Source: Rubripirellula obstinata (lineage in GTDB: Bacteria > Planctomycetota > Planctomycetia > Pirellulales > Pirellulaceae). Taken from it: a stretch of DNA of 64,000 bases. The stretch is from the NCBI RefSeq assembly GCF_001642955.1, contig NZ_LWSK01000002.1:62001-126000 (forward strand), in the 5' to 3' direction. Every line of letters begins with the position of its first letter. Position 1 is the first letter of the stretch. The notes under the pieces were generated by a model. It was not told the origin of the DNA and did no database searches. It saw only the letters and a program-made list of their open reading frames with translations. Positions 37,285 through 47,687 of this stretch are shown one piece after another. The position numbers and the translations under genes are program-made.

Positions 37285-38712
37285 ATGTTGCAGACCGCTC
37301 AAGCTCACAACGCCCAGCAAACCGATCTCGCCTTCCAGCAGTGCATCAATGCAGACTGCAAGGCGACCTACGACGCCAACACGATTCGCACTAGCTGCGA
37401 CAAGTGCGGCGACCTGCTGGATATCGCCTACGATTGGGACCGCGCCGCGGTACCGAATAAACTGAGCGATTTCGAGCAATTCTGGTCCGAGCGAACCAAC
37501 CCGGTTCGGTTTTCCGGCGTCTGGCGGTTTCACGAACTGTTGCCGTTCGCCCCGCAAGACAAATTGGTAACCGTCGGCGAAGGCCAAACGCTGCTGCAAC
37601 AAACCGACCGCGTTGGCGATTACGTCGGCATGAATCACGGCCAACTGCACCTGCAATACGAAGGCATGAATCCGTCGGGCAGTTTCAAAGACAACGGCAT
37701 GTGCGCCGCAGTGACGCACGCCAGCATGATGGGTGCCAAACGAGCCGCCTGTGCATCGACGGGAAACACGTCGGCCAGCTTGGCGCTTTACTGCAGCGCG
37801 ACCCGATTGATGAAAGCGGTCATCTTCATCGGCAGCGGAAAGATCAGCTACGGCAAACTCTCACAAGCACTCGACTACGGTGCCCTGACCGTTCAGATCG
37901 CAGGCGATTTTGACGACGCAATGTTGCGTGTTCGTGAAGTCGCAAGTGAGCTTGGCATTTACCTGGTCAACAGCGTCAACCCTTTTCGCTTGGAAGGGCA
38001 AAAGACGATCATGTTCCGCGTGCTGGAATCACTCGGTTGGGAGATTCCGGATTGGATCGTCGTGCCGGGCGGAAATCTTGGAAACAGCAGTGCGTTCGCC
38101 AAGGCGTTCATGGAACTGAAACAACACGGATTGATCGACAAAGTGCCGCGGCTTGCCGTCATCAACGCGGGCGGTGCTGATACGTTGTATGAACTGTACG
38201 AACGTCGCGGCGTTCGTTGGAACGCAGGCCGCGTGGTGATGGATCCGATCGTTGACTACAACGACAAGATGGATCGTGAACACATTCGCGCCGACACGAT
38301 TGCATCGGCCATCGAAATCAATCGTCCCGTGAACTTAAAGAAGTGCTTGCGAGCACTCGACTTCATGGACGGCGTTGTCCGCCAAGTTCCCGACCAAGAC
38401 ATCTTGGATGCCAAAGCCAAAATCGGCGAAGGCGGGTTTGGTTGTGAACCAGCATCGGCGGCCAGCGTTGCTGGTGCCAAGTTGCTGCGCCGCGAAGGCG
38501 TGATCGCACCAAGCGATCGAGTCGTTTGCGTTCTGACGGGACACGAGCTGAAAGACCCGTCGGCCACCGTCGCCTATCACACGTCCGACCAAGACGTGTT
38601 CAACAAAACGCTAGGCAGTCGAGGCGTCACCAAAGCCAGCTACGCCAACCGAGCCGTCGCGGTTCCCAACGAACTCGACGACATCATCAAAGCGATCCAG
38701 TTGTATTCGTAG
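37285..38712 (+). CDS. thrC: Threonine synthase
   Basis: 475 residues from ATG. The N-terminus has a four-cysteine, zinc-ribbon-like segment (C-x4-C ... C-x2-C, about 12-37). PLP site [12 protein letters not shown], then [31 protein letters not shown] and [12 protein letters not shown], as in ThrC. Converts O-phosphohomoserine to threonine. Divergent from trpB with a 264-base gap that should hold both promoters. Confidence 0.95.
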   Translation: MLQTAQAHNAQQTDLAFQQCINADCKATYDANTIRTSCDKCGDLLDIAYDWDRAAVPNKLSDFEQFWSERTNPVRFSGVWRFHELLPFAPQDKLVTVGEGQTLLQQTDRVGDYVGMNHGQLHLQYEGMNPSGSFKDNGMCAAVTHASMMGAKRAACASTGNTSASLALYCSATRLMKAVIFIGSGKISYGKLSQALDYGALTVQIAGDFDDAMLRVREVASELGIYLVNSVNPFRLEGQKTIMFRVLESLGWEIPDWIVVPGGNLGNSSAFAKAFMELKQHGLIDKVPRLAVINAGGADTLYELYERRGVRWNAGRVVMDPIVDYNDKMDREHIRADTIASAIEINRPVNLKKCLRALDFMDGVVRQVPDQDILDAKAKIGEGGFGCEPASAASVAGAKLLRREGVIAPSDRVVCVLTGHELKDPSATVAYHTSDQDVFNKTLGSRGVTKASYANRAVAVPNELDDIIKAIQLYS

Positions 38713-38950
38713 CGTTGTGGTTGCGTTGACATGGTCCGGGCCGCGAACGCGCACGCCCGCCTTAGATTCTAAGCATTCCGACGGCTAGGCTTTGTTAGTC
38801 CCGAAGGGACGAAAGCACGGTGCCGGGTGCGGAGCACCCGGAAACAACGCAAAAAAAACTCTCCGCCTCGATCGATCGGCGGCGAAGCCGCCGATCGATC
38901 GAGGCGGAGACAAAGATGGGGGCAGCATGTTCCGGGTGCTGACCGGCCTG

Positions 38951-39054
38951 TCGATTAAATCATAGATCCAAATTTATAGTCGCCTTTTGCTCCGCAAAAG
39001 CAGCGTTTGTGGACGCATCTTTCGCAGAGCGAAAGGCGACTATGAATTAATCGA
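38951..39054. repeat. R3 hairpin element, copy 1
   Basis: Core 38978-39041: AGTCGCCTTTTGCTCCGCAA on the left, ending GCGAAAGGCGACT on the right, with a short GC-rich centre. Outer arms CGATTAAATCATAG (38952) and CTATGAATTAATCG (39040) extend the palindrome. It lies within R2, at a point where the other R2 copy is continuous. Confidence 0.7.
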
Positions 39055-39079
39055 CGAACCGTGACGCATTCGGCAAAGG

Positions 39080-39239
39080 GCTGTCACCCAACGCCGTGAA
39101 GAGTTTTGGTCCCGGAAAAACCCATTGCTTTGTTTAACCGCGTGGGCATCGCCCCGCGCGGTTCGCCCCGCATGGACGCGCGGGGCGATGCCCACGCGGT
39201 TAAACAATTTAGAAACCCTTCACGGCGTTGGTTGTCGCC
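39080..39239. mobile_element. R1 MITE-like element, copy E, inserted in R2
   Basis: Element 39089-39230 (142 bp), both 13-bp terminal repeats perfect, hairpin core 39132-39205. Flanks: GCTGTCACC (39080-39088) and GTTGTCGCC (39231-39239), seven of nine matching, as an aged target duplication. The uninterrupted R2 at 61116-61153 reads through here with one copy of the 9-mer. Confidence 0.85.
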
Positions 39240-39409
39240 GCTCCGCGGCTAGATTGGCTGGTATGTGAACCTCCATGGCGTTTCTAAGCCGGACGTTCTC
39301 GAACGCGTCGAGCTTCAGCGCGCATTCACAATGGACTACTCTCTTTTTTGGTAAAGCGATAAACTCTGCATCAGGAAACACGCTGTCTCGCTCTACGGAC
39401 AAGAAACTG

Positions 39410-42400
39410 ATGGTATTTGAAAGTCACATGTCGCAGCTTAGCCGCATGCTGAGAATGGTTGATGAAGATCCTGACATGCTGGATGAATACAGCAGCCAGC
39501 CACTTGTCGAACAGTGGGGCGATGATATCAACGAATTGTTGCACATGTTGCCGGACAGCTTGGTGGAAGATTGGCAGATGCTACGGGAGTTGACGCGGTA
39601 CACCGTCACCAACGTTTACGCTGACAAAGAAATTCATGGGACCGTCCAAGAATACGGCAACGGTAGCGGCAACGTTTTTGTTCGATTCAAAGACAGCAAA
39701 ATTGTTGGTCCGCAGTTCGGATGCACCCTCTGTGAAATCTCCGGCGACAATCTCTGTCACCATTCCATTGGCTTCGTGGACTACCTAGACGATCAGCTTG
39801 ATGGTCGCCGTTCGAAACTGCGCACTCAAATTGAGAAAGCAAAATTTACCAAAGGCAATCCCGACCGCTCGCTCTTTCAGATTGATTATTCCAAGCGAGT
39901 GTTTCGTGACATCAATAACCTGATCAGCGTTTTACCGAAGACTGCGACGGTGGACCAGCTCGATGAATCGCTGCCACCCATCGCTGAAACGGCCAAGCAA
40001 CGGATTTGTTGGGCCATCAGTTGTGATGCTGAAGGTTTGTCCGTCGAAGGGATGCTGCAACAACAAAAGAAACGTGGCACGGGCTTTACCAAAGGCCGGA
40101 AAATCCGGCTTGAAAAGTTGGTAACCGACCGCACTCTGCCATTTTCCGAGGTTGACCAAAAAGTGGTCGAACAGATTGAATTAATCCAAGACTATTACCG
40201 ACACGGTGGTACATATCATCTGTCACCGCTTGCGGCGATTGCCGAACTGGTCGGCCAAGACAATGTGACATTCAACGACTCGCAATGCACCATCGCCAGT
40301 CGAACTCCGGTCATCACGATCGGCCAAAAAGACGAAAACTTGATGGCTTTTACGCTCGCGCGTTCGGCGGATGAATCGGATGGGCAACAAACTCAGAGAG
40401 TTTTTTTTGACGACACGCAGATGGCTGTCATTGACCAGGACCGTCACCATATTTGGTTCTCTTGTCCCGGCGAGAATGCGATTTCCGCAATTCGGTCTTT
40501 GATATCGGCAGCGCCGTTTGCGAATGATCAGCTTCCCGAAGTTGCCAAGCAACTGGAAGTACTACGCCCCTTTGTTTCGATTCAGTTACCCCAATCAATC
40601 GGCGGACCGCTCGTTGCCGAAACAGCAAAACCGGTTGTGATCCTGCGCTCGCGAAGCGATGGGCAACTCGATTACGGCGTCCGCGTTCGCACCGAATCAG
40701 GAAAACTAAAACGGCCGGGTTCACCGCCACTGGTTCAAATTGAAAAAGATGCCAACGGCAAACCGGTCCAGCGAATCCGTAGCGGTGAAAATGAAACCAA
40801 AGCGGCATCTGATTTGATCGCTGAACTTGGACTAGTCGCCGACAACCAAACGTTCCATGGGACGATCGATGATTTCCAAGTGGCACTCAGAGTGATCGAA
40901 CGATTGCAAAGTGAAGAACTTGACATTGAAGTGTTATGGGACAAGACCAGTGAAAAACCGGTCAAGGTGTTGGGCAATTTGTCCAGCAAAAACGTTCGCG
41001 TCGACATTGCATCGAAACGAAATTGGTTTGGCGTCACCGGCGAATGCAAGTTTGGCAACCAATCGATGCCGCTGGCGGACCTGCTGCGAAATCTACCCGC
41101 CGCTGACCAAGCCATCGGTGACTTCATCAACCTGGGCGACGGTGGCTGGGCAAAGATCAATGACAAACTACGCGATCGCTTGAAACAACTGCGCGACGCA
41201 ACACATTCCGATCGAAAAACGCTGAAGCTAGACGCGACCTCCGCGCCGGCAATCCGCGATTTGATGGATGAGGACATCGAAATCAAGGCGACCAAGGCGT
41301 GGGAAAAATGCTTGAAGCGTTTAGCCGATGCTGAAAAATTGCAGCCGGTGGTTCCAAAGAACCTGGATGCCAATCTGCGAGATTACCAGGTCGATGGTTA
41401 CAAGTGGATGAGCCGCCTAGCAGCTTGGGGCGTCGGTGGAATTTTGGCGGACGACATGGGTTTGGGGAAAACGCTGCAAACCCTAGCCGTGCTGCTCGAC
41501 CGCGCCGCGGACGGCCCCGCATTGGTCATCGCGCCAACGTCGGTGGGTTTCAATTGGGCCCGCGAATCCGAAAGGTTTGCGCCCGACTTGGACGTGCATC
41601 TTTACCGCGAAACCGATCGTGCTGACTTCCTGGCGTCGGTTGGCCCGGGCACGCTAGTGGTTTGCAGTTACGGCCTGGCACTGCGTGATGCAGAGGCCCT
41701 TGCGGCGGTGAGTTGGAACACGTTGGTGTTAGACGAAGCACAGGCGATCAAGAACAGTCGCAGCAAAACGTCGCGTGCGATCGCATCGATTGAAGCCGAT
41801 TGGACGGTCGCGCTGACAGGCACGCCTGTTGAAAACCACTTGGGCGAACTTTGGTCTCTGTTTCAAATCGTTTCGCCGGGCGTTTTTGGTGGCTGGGAAC
41901 AATTTCGCAGCCGTTACGCGGGGCCGATTGAAAAACAGAACGACGATGAGGCAAGGCAATCGTTGGCCACCCGCATTCAACCTTTCGTGTTGCGTCGAAC
42001 CAAAACCGAAGTGCTGAAAGAATTGCCGCCACGAACCGAAATGAATCTTTACGTTGATTTGTCGGCCGCCGAACGAGCCGAATACGAACAGGTGCGATTG
42101 GCTGCGATCGGGGAAATTGAACAACTCGAATCAATGCCCGACATTCAAGATCAACGGTTCAAGATTCTGGCTCTGATGACTCGGCTGCGACAGATTTCCT
42201 GCCACCCCGGTTTGGTCAACAAGAATTGGCAGGAATCTTCCGCCAAGCTGGATCAGCTTTGCAGCACGTTGGCTGACCTGAAAGAAGAAGGGCATCGTGC
42301 GTTGGTCTTCAGCCAGTTCACTTCCCACTTGGCCCTGATTCGCGACGCATTGGACCAACGCGGATTCACTTATGAATATCTGGACGGATCAACGCCAGCG

Positions 42401-42748
42401 AAGTCGCGTCAAACGGCGGTCGATCAATTTCAAAATGGTTCCGCCGATTTGTTCCTGATCTCGTTGAAGGCTGGCGGCACGGGATTGAACCTAACGGCTG
42501 CCGACTACGTCATTCACATGGATCCGTGGTGGAATCCGGCGGTGGAAGATCAGGCGACCGATCGGGCCCACCGTTTCGGTCAAGACAAACCCGTGATGGT
42601 TTATCGAATTGTTGCACGCGGTACGATCGAAGAAGAAATCCTGGCGTTGCATGAATCCAAGCGTGACCTGGTCGCCGGCGTCATGCAGGGCACTCAAGCG
42701 GCAGCGAAATTGTCCAACGAAGATCTCATCCGCATGATGCGGGGATAG
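39410..42748 (+). CDS. SNF2-family DNA helicase/ATPase with zinc-motif N-terminus
   Basis: 1112 residues from ATG 39410; an upstream ATG at 39275 would add residues from repeat-adjacent DNA. A C-x2-C-x7-C-HH cluster (GCTLCEISGDNLCHH, ~106-120) may be a SWIM-like zinc site. The ATPase core covers the last ~450 residues: DDMGLGKTLQTL (P-loop, ~680), IAPTSVGFNW, DEAQAIKN (~775), ALTGTPVENHLGELWSLF, then the C-lobe VFSQFTSHLALIRDAL, LISLKAGGTGLNLTAAD and DRAHRFGQDKPV. Such bacterial Swi2/Snf2 proteins remodel protein-DNA complexes; this one's target is unknown. No toxin or restriction genes are near, so I do not call a defence system. Confidence 0.93.
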   Translation: MVFESHMSQLSRMLRMVDEDPDMLDEYSSQPLVEQWGDDINELLHMLPDSLVEDWQMLRELTRYTVTNVYADKEIHGTVQEYGNGSGNVFVRFKDSKIVGPQFGCTLCEISGDNLCHHSIGFVDYLDDQLDGRRSKLRTQIEKAKFTKGNPDRSLFQIDYSKRVFRDINNLISVLPKTATVDQLDESLPPIAETAKQRICWAISCDAEGLSVEGMLQQQKKRGTGFTKGRKIRLEKLVTDRTLPFSEVDQKVVEQIELIQDYYRHGGTYHLSPLAAIAELVGQDNVTFNDSQCTIASRTPVITIGQKDENLMAFTLARSADESDGQQTQRVFFDDTQMAVIDQDRHHIWFSCPGENAISAIRSLISAAPFANDQLPEVAKQLEVLRPFVSIQLPQSIGGPLVAETAKPVVILRSRSDGQLDYGVRVRTESGKLKRPGSPPLVQIEKDANGKPVQRIRSGENETKAASDLIAELGLVADNQTFHGTIDDFQVALRVIERLQSEELDIEVLWDKTSEKPVKVLGNLSSKNVRVDIASKRNWFGVTGECKFGNQSMPLADLLRNLPAADQAIGDFINLGDGGWAKINDKLRDRLKQLRDATHSDRKTLKLDATSAPAIRDLMDEDIEIKATKAWEKCLKRLADAEKLQPVVPKNLDANLRDYQVDGYKWMSRLAAWGVGGILADDMGLGKTLQTLAVLLDRAADGPALVIAPTSVGFNWARESERFAPDLDVHLYRETDRADFLASVGPGTLVVCSYGLALRDAEALAAVSWNTLVLDEAQAIKNSRSKTSRAIASIEADWTVALTGTPVENHLGELWSLFQIVSPGVFGGWEQFRSRYAGPIEKQNDDEARQSLATRIQPFVLRRTKTEVLKELPPRTEMNLYVDLSAAERAEYEQVRLAAIGEIEQLESMPDIQDQRFKILALMTRLRQISCHPGLVNKNWQESSAKLDQLCSTLADLKEEGHRALVFSQFTSHLALIRDALDQRGFTYEYLDGSTPAKSRQTAVDQFQNGSADLFLISLKAGGTGLNLTAADYVIHMDPWWNPAVEDQATDRAHRFGQDKPVMVYRIVARGTIEEEILALHESKRDLVAGVMQGTQAAAKLSNEDLIRMMRG

Positions 42749-42793
42749 TCGAGGCTCTCCCGTCGCAACAGTCTTGACGCTAAGCTTTGGTCC

Positions 42794-43597
42794 ATGAGCA
42801 ATCAACTACAACTTGCCGTTCACGGAGCGGCCGGACGGATGGGACAGCGGGTCGTCGCGTTGGCGGCCGAGGACAGCGACATTGAAATCGTTGCGGCAAT
42901 AGAGCACTCCGAAAATCGGTTGCTCGGCAATGATGCCGGGCTGATCGCCGGTATCTCTGCACTCGATATCTCGCTGACCGATGCTTGGCCAAATTACGCT
43001 GCCGTCGTCATCGACTTCTCGCTGCCGGTTGCCGCCGATGGCTGCATCGCAAACTGTGTGGCGGCAAAGATTCCGCTTGTGATGGCGACCACTGGGTTGA
43101 CTGAGATTCAAAAACAGTCGCTCGAAGAAGCGTCCAAGTCGATCCCGATCGTCTTCGCACCTAGCATGTCGATGGCCGTCAATCTGACCATGAAATTGAC
43201 TCAGCAAATCACTGAAACACTAAAAGGTGTCCCCGGTGGGCTGGACATTGAAATCCTGGAACGTCATCACCGGTTCAAGGCCGACGCGCCCAGCGGCACC
43301 GCCATCAAGTTCGGGGAATTGATCGCCGAAAAGATGGACGGCGACGTCAAGCATGTCCACGGGCGTGAAGGCGAAACGGGCCAGCGAACTCGTGGTGAAA
43401 TTGGTTACCACGCGATTCGCGTCGGCGATAATCCCGGCGAACATACCATCGTGTTTGGCATGATGGGTGAACGGATCGAAATGAATGTCGCCGCCAGCAA
43501 TCGTGATTGTTATGCGTCCGGTGCCATCGTGGCAGCAAAGTGGCTGCAGGATAAACCGGCCGGACTTTACAACATGTTCGACGTCCTTGGACTCTAA
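42794..43597 (+). CDS. dapB: 4-hydroxy-tetrahydrodipicolinate reductase
   Basis: 267 residues. N-terminal dinucleotide fold VHGAAGRMGQRVVALA; VIDFSLPVA; ATTGLTE; SMSMAVNLTMKL; and the active-site block ILERHHRFKADAPSGTAIKF. Reduces the dapA product in lysine/diaminopimelate synthesis. 45 bases downstream of the helicase gene; the small next gene follows after six bases. Confidence 0.96.
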   Translation: MSNQLQLAVHGAAGRMGQRVVALAAEDSDIEIVAAIEHSENRLLGNDAGLIAGISALDISLTDAWPNYAAVVIDFSLPVAADGCIANCVAAKIPLVMATTGLTEIQKQSLEEASKSIPIVFAPSMSMAVNLTMKLTQQITETLKGVPGGLDIEILERHHRFKADAPSGTAIKFGELIAEKMDGDVKHVHGREGETGQRTRGEIGYHAIRVGDNPGEHTIVFGMMGERIEMNVAASNRDCYASGAIVAAKWLQDKPAGLYNMFDVLGL

Positions 43598-43603
43598 CTT
43601 ACC

Positions 43604-43978
43604 TTGGCCAAATGCGACGAAGGTTACCGATGCGACGTTTGCGGCAACGATGTCACATCGATTGTCGATAGCGATCTGTACCTCCGCTACGTGATCGGCG
43701 AATTGGATCCGGAAGTGTTGCACACCTCCGCCGAACGTCACCTGCGCTGCAACCCAGTCCTAACGCAGTTCATCGAGTACGAGGACTTCGAGCCTGTGGT
43801 CGTCGAAGGCGATTTCTCGAAACACAATCTCGATGCCGACTACGTTGCCAAACGAACCGAATTAGTGACCCGAGGCTACGTCAGGCTTTTGCAAATCGGA
43901 GCCACCGAAGGCGACCGAGACGTCACTAGTTACCCGCTACCCGAAGCAATCAAGAAATACCGATCATCACAACCGTAG
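43604..43978 (+). CDS. Small conserved-looking protein with an N-terminal CxxC motif
   Basis: 124 residues from a TTG start six bases after dapB. Near the N-terminus CDEGYRCDVCGNDV gives C-x5-C-x2-C, which could bind zinc together with the later Cys near 49. Otherwise polar, no membrane segment. I do not recognise the family. The base composition and six-base spacing to dapB suggest a real co-transcribed gene. Confidence 0.7.
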   Translation: MAKCDEGYRCDVCGNDVTSIVDSDLYLRYVIGELDPEVLHTSAERHLRCNPVLTQFIEYEDFEPVVVEGDFSKHNLDADYVAKRTELVTRGYVRLLQIGATEGDRDVTSYPLPEAIKKYRSSQP

Positions 43979-44020
43979 GCCGTGTGTTAAAGTCTCTCTT
44001 TGACTCTTCTCCTAAGAACA

Positions 44021-45382
44021 ATGGAACTACCCTTGTCCGGCAGTCTTTTCCAACGCGGATTCCTTAGCCTTATCGCGACTCAGTTCTTTGGGGCGATGAA
44101 CGATAATGTTCTCAAAGGCATTTTGACCTTTATGGTCATTGACGGTGCCTGGGCGGGAAACCTGGGTAGCGGTGGTCAAGGGATCGTTGGCATCTGCTTC
44201 ACCATTCCGTTCATTCTGCTTTCGGGGTACGCCGGCCAACTTGCTGATCGTCACTCGAAGAAGACGGTCACCACTTGGGTGAAAATACTCGAGATCCCAA
44301 TTGTCATGCTGGCAGGACTGGGATTCTGGCTGGGAAACCTTTGGGTGACCCTGGCCGCACTGGTCGCGCTGACTTGTCAAAGTTCGTTTTTTGGCCCCGC
44401 CAAGTATGGCATGATTCCTGAATTGGTGGACGATTCGCAACTGTCCAAAGCGAATGGATCGATCAACATGATGACCAACGTGGCGGTCATTGTCGGCACG
44501 CTGGTCGCGGGCGTCGTGAGCGATCTGTACGCGCCCCAAGACGGTGCGGCTGGAATGGTCTGGCTGCCCATCATCACTCTGTTTTTAATCTCGGTCGGCG
44601 GTTTAGTGTCAGCTTTGTTTTTAACTCCGCTGCAACCCGGTGACCGAAACTTGAAATACAATCTAAATCCGTTGCACACTTACATCGATGCAATCGGGGA
44701 AATGTCCAAGACGCGGCTGCTGATGGTGATGATGGCCTGGGGATACTTTTATCTGCTGGCGGGCATCGCATTGTTCATCGTGCCTGAGTACACCGTCGTA
44801 CTGGGAATTAACCGTGCCGAGGCAAGTGTGTTGATGGGTGTGTTGGGTGTCGCGATTGGCATTGGATGTGCGACCGCTGGGTTCATTTCCGGCAACCAGA
44901 TTCAACCCAAGCTGATTCCTATCGGAGCGTTTGGATTGATTCTGTTTTTCACCCTGCTTGCTGCTGTCCCGCCGTGGATGCCTGATGCGGGTCCGATGAT
45001 TCGCGTCGCCCTTAGCAACGTTTCGTTTTTTATTCTGGGCGCAGGATTCTTTGCCGGGTTCTACATCATTCCGCTGCAAGCACTGCTTCAAAAGATGTCG
45101 CCCGACGATGAACGCGGCCGGTTTCTGGGAACCGCCAATGCTGTTTCGTTCACGTTCATGACGATCGCCGCATTGTTCTACTGGGCGATCCGACCAGCCT
45201 TCGGCGACGAGCCGCAAAACATCTTTTACGTCAGTGCAGCGTTGATGGCCGCCGGAGCCGCATTCTTTCTGTGGCGACTGCGAGGCACGGGATTGGTGCT
45301 GGGCAACGCCAACGAATCACCTTCCGAAAAACCAGCCGTCGAAACGGGCAATCCGTATCAGCCACCTAGCGAACCAGAGTAA
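44021..45382 (+). CDS. MFS transporter, LplT-like (lysophospholipid transporter family)
   Basis: 453 residues from ATG 44021 (an alternative start 21 bases upstream adds no family sequence). About 12 membrane spans. QFFGAMNDNVLKGILTFMVI and GQLADRHSKKTVTTWVKILE (the MFS loop-2/3 region) and FGPAKYGMIPELVDDSQLSK closely resemble LplT/Aas-type flippase domains. No acyltransferase or acyl-ACP synthetase domain is fused, unlike in some relatives. Substrate assignment is by family only. Confidence 0.86.
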   Translation: MELPLSGSLFQRGFLSLIATQFFGAMNDNVLKGILTFMVIDGAWAGNLGSGGQGIVGICFTIPFILLSGYAGQLADRHSKKTVTTWVKILEIPIVMLAGLGFWLGNLWVTLAALVALTCQSSFFGPAKYGMIPELVDDSQLSKANGSINMMTNVAVIVGTLVAGVVSDLYAPQDGAAGMVWLPIITLFLISVGGLVSALFLTPLQPGDRNLKYNLNPLHTYIDAIGEMSKTRLLMVMMAWGYFYLLAGIALFIVPEYTVVLGINRAEASVLMGVLGVAIGIGCATAGFISGNQIQPKLIPIGAFGLILFFTLLAAVPPWMPDAGPMIRVALSNVSFFILGAGFFAGFYIIPLQALLQKMSPDDERGRFLGTANAVSFTFMTIAALFYWAIRPAFGDEPQNIFYVSAALMAAGAAFFLWRLRGTGLVLGNANESPSEKPAVETGNPYQPPSEPE

Positions 45383-45410
45383 GATAGGTGGGCGAACTAC
45401 CGAGGTTACT

Positions 45411-46079
45411 ATGCTGAAAATTATTGTCGAAGATCAGGTTCTGGTTCCCGAGGACGTCAAAGATTTGCAGTCTTTTCGTCAGTGGACTTATCGTGACGAC
45501 TTCCCGGAAAGCGGACGGATCGATTTCATCCAAGGCAGTATCGAGATTGACATGTCACCTGAACAACTATTTGCGCATGGACGACTGAAAGTTGAAATTT
45601 CAGGGACTTTGTTGTCAATTGTCCAACGCTCAGAATGGATGATTGTTTCTGATTCCACTCGTGTTGCGTGCGTTGAAGCTGATCTCGGTGCTGAACCAGA
45701 CATCGTTGTGCTTGCACGCGATACGATTCAATCCGGTGCAGTTCGCCTAACACCCAAGTCAAACCGAAGTGGCGACTTTGTTGAAATCGAAGGTCCGGTC
45801 GATCTGGTCGTTGAAGTTGTCAGTGATTCGTCAGTCTCCAAAGACATGACTCGTCTCAGACGAGCGTACTTTGATGCTGGGATTCGTGAATACTGGATCG
45901 CTGATGCCCGGAAAGACGATCTTGTTTTCAAAATCTTGACACGATCGGGTGATGAGTACCAAGAAAGCGAGCCATCCGAGGACGGCTGGCTCGCTTCCGA
46001 TGTGCTCAATAAAGAGTTCAAACTCACTCGGCCGGTCGTTGAACCTGAATGGGTCGAGTTTGAACTTCTCTGCCGGTAG
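45411..46079 (+). CDS. Uma2-family (DUF820) PD-(D/E)XK nuclease-like protein, copy 2
   Basis: 222 residues from ATG. Motifs: FIQGSIEIDMSPE, AEPDIVVL (Asp), VDLVVEVVSDSSVSKDMTRL (Glu and Lys), YFDAGIREYWIADAR. Role unknown. Follows the transporter gene after ~30 bases. Its 3' end faces thiC across a small hairpin. Confidence 0.88.
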   Translation: MLKIIVEDQVLVPEDVKDLQSFRQWTYRDDFPESGRIDFIQGSIEIDMSPEQLFAHGRLKVEISGTLLSIVQRSEWMIVSDSTRVACVEADLGAEPDIVVLARDTIQSGAVRLTPKSNRSGDFVEIEGPVDLVVEVVSDSSVSKDMTRLRRAYFDAGIREYWIADARKDDLVFKILTRSGDEYQESEPSEDGWLASDVLNKEFKLTRPVVEPEWVEFELLCR

Positions 46080-46086
46080 TAAGGAT

Positions 46087-46113
46087 GCCGTATTTCGCTG
46101 CTCTCAATACGGC
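46087..46113. terminator. Bidirectional hairpin between converging genes
   Basis: GCCGTATT, an 11-base loop, AATACGGC, then CTACGTC. The same pattern (GATGCCGTA...TACGGCCTACGTC) recurs at 56463-56489 between another convergent pair, so it is a small repeated 3'-end hairpin. It lacks a T-run. Confidence 0.5.
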
Positions 46114-46141
46114 CTACGTCGAACATCCGACAAAGAACTCA

Positions 46142-47473
<1,332 letters not shown>

Positions 47474-47606
47474 TCAACAGGGCTCCGACGACGTTAAATT
47501 AGTAGCCCAGACTATAGGCTTAGATTGGGGAAATGAGTAGATCCCGCGAAGTAACTTCCGATGTAATCAACAGCAGTTGGGGCTAGCGGTCGGTCGCGTC
47601 AATGTC

Positions 47607-47670
47607 AGTCGCCTTTCGCTCCGCGAAAGAAGCGTCCGCTAACGCAGCTTTTGCGGAGCAAAAGGCGACT
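47607..47670. repeat. R3 hairpin element, copy 2
   Basis: AGTCGCCTTTCGCTCCGCGA on the left, with the complementary arm ending GCAAAAGGCGACT on the right, in inverse orientation relative to copy 1 at 38978. It lies between the divergent-facing 5' end of thiC and the cytochrome gene's 3' end. Confidence 0.65.
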
Positions 47671-47687
47671 ATTTGATGCAACTCGCT

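Larger units (their letters stand above)
38713..39409. repeat. Nested repeat cluster (R2 interrupted by R3 and R1)
   Basis: No gene. Repeat R2 runs 38770-39261 and contains hairpins (AGTCCCGAAGGGACGAAAGC, then a CCGGGTGC/GCACCCGG pair, then a long CGATCGATCGGCGGC palindrome). It is interrupted by R3 (38951-39054) and R1 copy E (39089-39230). An uninterrupted R2 lies at 61116-61338 on the opposite strand. Minus-strand frames near 39220-39402 look protein-like in composition but end inside R1, so I do not call a gene. Confidence 0.75.

Noticed and set aside
39220-39402. Minus-strand small gene next to the SNF2 gene
   Set aside because: Plausible composition, but it ends in R1 repeat sequence, overlaps the helicase leader and has no recognisable family.
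39410-42748. Defence island around the SNF2 helicase and Uma2 nuclease-like genes
   Set aside because: Neighbours are housekeeping genes and short repeats; no methylase, toxin, phospholipase or integrase is present.
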